Source: an uncultured Veillonellaceae bacterium (GTDB lineage Bacteria > Bacillota > Negativicutes > Veillonellales > Veillonellaceae). Taken from it: a DNA stretch of 64,000 nt. The DNA lies in the NCBI GenBank assembly GCA_945867815.1, contig CAMBIX010000001.1, positions 62,001-126,000 on the forward strand. Reading direction: 5' to 3'. The position numbers and the translations under genes were made by a program. The notes below the pieces were generated by a model. That model was not told the origin of the DNA, ran no database searches, and saw nothing but the letters and a program-made list of their open reading frames with translations. Position 1 is the stretch's first letter. Every line of letters begins with the position of its first letter. This document shows, in pieces, positions 61,460-64,000 of this stretch.

Positions 61460-62752
61460 ATGCCACGCCTACGAGGACCAATACGCAGAGATAAAAAACG
61501 ACGGGTTCTTCGGCCCGGCGAAACAATCCGTGCCGATGGCCGATATCAGTTTAAATATATGGTAGACGGAAAACCTAAATTCTTTTACAGCTGGAAACTG
61601 GAGCCTACTGATCCCTTGCCGGCAGGAAGAAAGCCTTGTAAATCATTGCGGGAAATGGAAGAAAGTCTGGAAGTCCGCTCAATTATTTGTCCAAACAGCG
61701 ATGATGATACCATGACTGTCATGGAACTGGTGCAGCGTTATTTATCTTTAAAGACCGGTGTGAAACCTAACACCCGAATTAACTATAATTTTGTCGTTAA
61801 TGCATTAATGAAAGACCCATTCTCGAAAAAGCCGATTGGCAAGGTAAAGATGTCTGATGCTAAATTATGGTTGGTAAAGATGCAGTCAGAAGGGAGAGGA
61901 TACAGTTCCATCCATAGCATTCGCGGCGTAGTACGTCCGGCGTTTCAGATGGCTGTGGATGACGAAATCCTGTGGAGAAATCCTTTTAACTTTGAAATGA
62001 GAGAAGTGCTGATTAATGACAGCGTAAAAAGGGAAGCTATTTCCCGCAAAGATATGCGAATTTTTCTGGACTTCCTGAAAAACGATCGGCACTTCAAAAA
62101 GTATTATGAAGCAGTATTTATCCTGTTTCATACGGGGTTACGCATTTCGGAACTCTGCGGACTGACGGTCGGGGATATTGATCTGGAAAAACGAACCATC
62201 AACGTAGATAAGCAGCTACAACGGGATACGAAGGGAAAGCGGTACATAATTTCCACGAAAACCAAAGCCGGAGCTAGACTGCTTCCAATGACAGATGACG
62301 TGTATGACTGTTTTACAGCTATCTTGAGGCGCAGGAAGCCTCCGAAAGTTGAACCAATCATTGATGGAATCGGCAACTTTCTTTTCTATGACGCCAACGG
62401 GAATCCGACTGTTGCCATGCATTGGGAACATTATTTCAACCATATGGTGAAAAAATATAATGACATATACAAATATCAGTTACCCAAAATTACACCTCAT
62501 GTCTGCCGGCATACGTACTGTACCAATATGGCTCTGTCTGGAGTCAGTGCTAAAACTCTCCAGTACCTGATGGGTCACAGCGATATATCCATCACCCTCA
62601 ATGTGTACACGCATATCAAATTCGATGATGCTCAGAAAGAAGTGGAGCTGGTCCAGGAACAGCAGCAAAAAGAAATGGAAAACGTTTGGAAAGAACTGGA
62701 ACAGGTAGGAGAAATACAGCCTAAAATCATTCCGTTCCGTAACAAGGCGTAA
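61460..62752 (+). CDS. int: Tyrosine integrase
   Basis: 430 residues. An arm-binding/AP2-like N-terminus (DGRYQFKYMVDGKPKFFYSW) and SAM-like core-binding domain (~95-190) precede the catalytic domain: HTGLRISELCGLTVGDID (first Arg), HVCRHTYCTNMA (H-x-x-R), YLMGHSDISITLNVYTHI (His and Tyr). All catalytic residues are present. Tn916/phage-type. It reads towards the repeat array at ~63.5 kb, as expected for an int-att arrangement. Confidence 0.95.
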   Translation: MPRLRGPIRRDKKRRVLRPGETIRADGRYQFKYMVDGKPKFFYSWKLEPTDPLPAGRKPCKSLREMEESLEVRSIICPNSDDDTMTVMELVQRYLSLKTGVKPNTRINYNFVVNALMKDPFSKKPIGKVKMSDAKLWLVKMQSEGRGYSSIHSIRGVVRPAFQMAVDDEILWRNPFNFEMREVLINDSVKREAISRKDMRIFLDFLKNDRHFKKYYEAVFILFHTGLRISELCGLTVGDIDLEKRTINVDKQLQRDTKGKRYIISTKTKAGARLLPMTDDVYDCFTAILRRRKPPKVEPIIDGIGNFLFYDANGNPTVAMHWEHYFNHMVKKYNDIYKYQLPKITPHVCRHTYCTNMALSGVSAKTLQYLMGHSDISITLNVYTHIKFDDAQKEVELVQEQQQKEMENVWKELEQVGEIQPKIIPFRNKA

Positions 62753-62764
62753 TCCATGAAACAT

Positions 62765-62803
62765 AAAAAGACTCACGATTATAACGATTGTGAGTCTTTT
62801 TTT
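62765..62803 (+). terminator. Terminator after int
   Basis: AAAAAGACTCAC (62765-62776) pairs with GTGAGTCTTTTT (62790-62801). Confidence 0.88.
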
Positions 62804-62906
62804 ATGCTCAATTTTCGATTTATCCTTGTGGTATAATGAAAACAATAAAAAACAGAAAGAGCGATAGAGGAATTTTATAGAATAGAAAGCTGGTGGCAAA
62901 ACTGAA

Positions 62907-63377
62907 ATGAAATTTGAAAGTATAAATAAAAGCAACCCAATTTATTATTCCAGATTTCAGTTCTGCGCCGATGGAGAGATTTATGAACGAGTTGTCTGTA
63001 ATATCTCTTATAAGGAACTGAGTTATTTGCGTTTTAAAATGGTATCGCGGCCAATATCCCTCACTGAAGTGACGTGGGAAGAAAAAGTTACTGAGAAGAT
63101 CGTTCATGTTTTGACGGCGGCGGAAATTGCGGAAATGAAGCCTTATATAAACGCCTGGGATTTTGAGCCTTATAGAAATCGGGAAATGGAAATGTTTAAC
63201 CCTGGATTTGTCGGGTACCTGGACGGAATACGCAGAGAATTTGAGGGGATTACCGATTCTTATCTGCCGTATATAAAACTTTCCATGGACTATTGCTATG
63301 AACCCATGTTGCCACCGGAAGCATTATACAGCTATATCATGGATAAGTATTTTCCTCAAGTATGTGGGAAGCAATGA
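62907..63377 (+). CDS. Unknown protein between int and att
   Basis: 156 residues (MKFESINKSNPIYYSRFQFC to YFPQVCGKQ), mixed alpha/beta, acidic; no family recognised. RFKMVSRPISLTEVTWEEKV and VLTAAEIAEMKPYINAWDFE may form a small domain. The composition is more A+T-rich than the replication genes, and its position between integrase and attachment site is a common place for cargo. A weak ribosome site makes the start uncertain. Confidence 0.55.
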   Translation: MKFESINKSNPIYYSRFQFCADGEIYERVVCNISYKELSYLRFKMVSRPISLTEVTWEEKVTEKIVHVLTAAEIAEMKPYINAWDFEPYRNREMEMFNPGFVGYLDGIRREFEGITDSYLPYIKLSMDYCYEPMLPPEALYSYIMDKYFPQVCGKQ

Positions 63378-63466
63378 TGAAAATAAAGAAAATAAATGCA
63401 TGTAGGCAAAGGTATGGGAGAACTATTGTCGCAACTATTCTTTCTCTGTTACAATAAAATGAAAAA

Positions 63467-63625
63467 ATCGCGGTAGTACGAATGGCTCGTTTTACTACCA
63501 ATTTTACTACTTAAGGCGGCCGAGTTATGCCATGTTATGCCGGATTATGGATGATTCGGCATAAATACCTCTGATTGAGAAAACCGCCGTAAATCGGCAT
63601 TTTACGGCATAATTTGGCATAGAAA
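63467..63625. other. TTATGCC/GGCATAA repeat array, likely attachment region
   Basis: TTATGCC at 63525-63531 and 63535-63541, GGCATAA at 63558-63564 and 63606-63612, with variants ATTATGG (63544), GGCATTT (63597) and GGCATAG (63616). Two TTTTACTAC blocks lie just left (~63490-63510). Direct and inverted heptamers downstream of a tyrosine integrase look like arm- and core-type Int/Xis binding sites. The crossover core cannot be fixed without the left end. Confidence 0.6.
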
Positions 63626-63639
63626 AGGAGTTTCACATT

Positions 63640-64000
63640 TATGATAAAGATACTTTTTATTTGCCACTAGTTATTATGACTTATATTAATCCTGTTTTTG
63701 TTTATGGCTATGATTCTTTCTTTAAATAGTGTCAAGAAGTAGGGATTACAGGCTTAATTGTGCCAGATGTGCCTTACGAAGAATCAGAAGAGATGATACA
63801 AGCAGCTAAGCCCTATGGTGTAACTATTATTTCCTTAATTGCTCCTACGTCTAAGCAACGTATACAGATGATTGCCCAAGGGGCAGAAGGTTTTATTTAT
63901 TGTGTATCTTCTTTGGGCACAACAGGTGTACGTAAAGAATTAGGAGCAGATATTAAAGGTTTGGTGAGAGCTATAAAAGAAAAGGCGAACGTTCCTGTCG
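63640..64000 (+). pseudogene. trpA: trpA fragment with in-frame stop (continues beyond window)
   Basis: The frame reads LPLVIMTYINPVFVYGYDSF, a TAG at 63727-63729, then GLIVPDVPYEESEE and SSLGTTGVRKELG. These are the middle of tryptophan synthase alpha chain (PDVPxEE and the later phosphate-binding loop). The N-terminal ~100 residues are missing, and the frame is closed by the TAG, so the gene is dead here. A+T-rich codons differ from the phage. It is probably the flank into which the element integrated. Confidence 0.8.

Overview
The window looks like accessory DNA of a gut Negativicutes (Megasphaera/Acidaminococcus/Dialister-type Firmicute), species unresolved. The reasons are a phage backbone with roughly half G+C and Firmicute-type Shine-Dalgarno sites, and an ACI-1-type class A beta-lactamase, which is known from Acidaminococcus and from transposons inside tailed prophages of Negativicutes. 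No rRNA, tRNA or CRISPR array was seen. The only clear chromosomal gene is a damaged trpA at the right edge.

Region 1 (1-31.7 kb) is a nearly complete contractile-tailed (PBSX/Xkd-like) prophage read left to right: end of a D5 primase-helicase, VRR-NUC nuclease, SNF2 helicase, sigma-like late regulator, HNH nuclease, ParB/N6-methylase, C5-methylase, an amidoligase cassette (7.8-10.4 kb), TerS/TerL, portal, ClpP-type protease, HK97 capsid, connectors, sheath, tube, tail chaperone with a -1 frameshift site, tape measure, baseplate, fibres, holin-like proteins and amidase, closed by a strong terminator. A minus-strand glycosylase-like gene interrupts the tail operon at 19.5-20.2 kb.

Region 2 (31.7-34.4 kb) is a compact restriction-modification cargo: AbrB-like regulator, C5-methylase, a probable convergent endonuclease and an AlkA-type glycosylase, driven by a promoter that carries a 24-bp palindrome.

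Region 3 (about 34.5-44.5 kb) is a resistance transposon or the remains of several. It has a recombination module (HTH/zinc protein, small protein, two large serine recombinases), aci1, an RlmA-type 23S rRNA methyltransferase preceded by a macrolide-type leader peptide, a Mef-type efflux gene with an attenuator-like leader, an IS3-family element and GC-rich mobilisation-like debris. It ends on a truncated rtcB.

Region 4 (44.8-54.2 kb) is a defence island: DUF4268 nuclease-like protein, truncated hsdM, intact hsdM-hsdS-hsdR, and a large zincin (HExxH) protein with a C-terminal HTH.

Region 5 (54.6-63.6 kb) is a second, rearranged phage early module: sigma-like protein, BRO/KilAC antirepressor, DUF7768-like protein, frameshifted D5 primase fused by deletion to a truncated DUF2815 gene, family A DNA polymerase, excisionase, tyrosine integrase and one unknown gene. 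An array of TTATGCC/GGCATAA repeats follows, likely the attachment region, next to trpA.

The phage modules make and package DNA, and several methylases plus two restriction systems probably protect the lysogen. The transposon adds beta-lactam and macrolide resistance. The least explained parts are the amidoligase cassette, which contains an amidoligase-like paralogue without the catalytic half, and the HExxH/HTH protein attached to the type I system.
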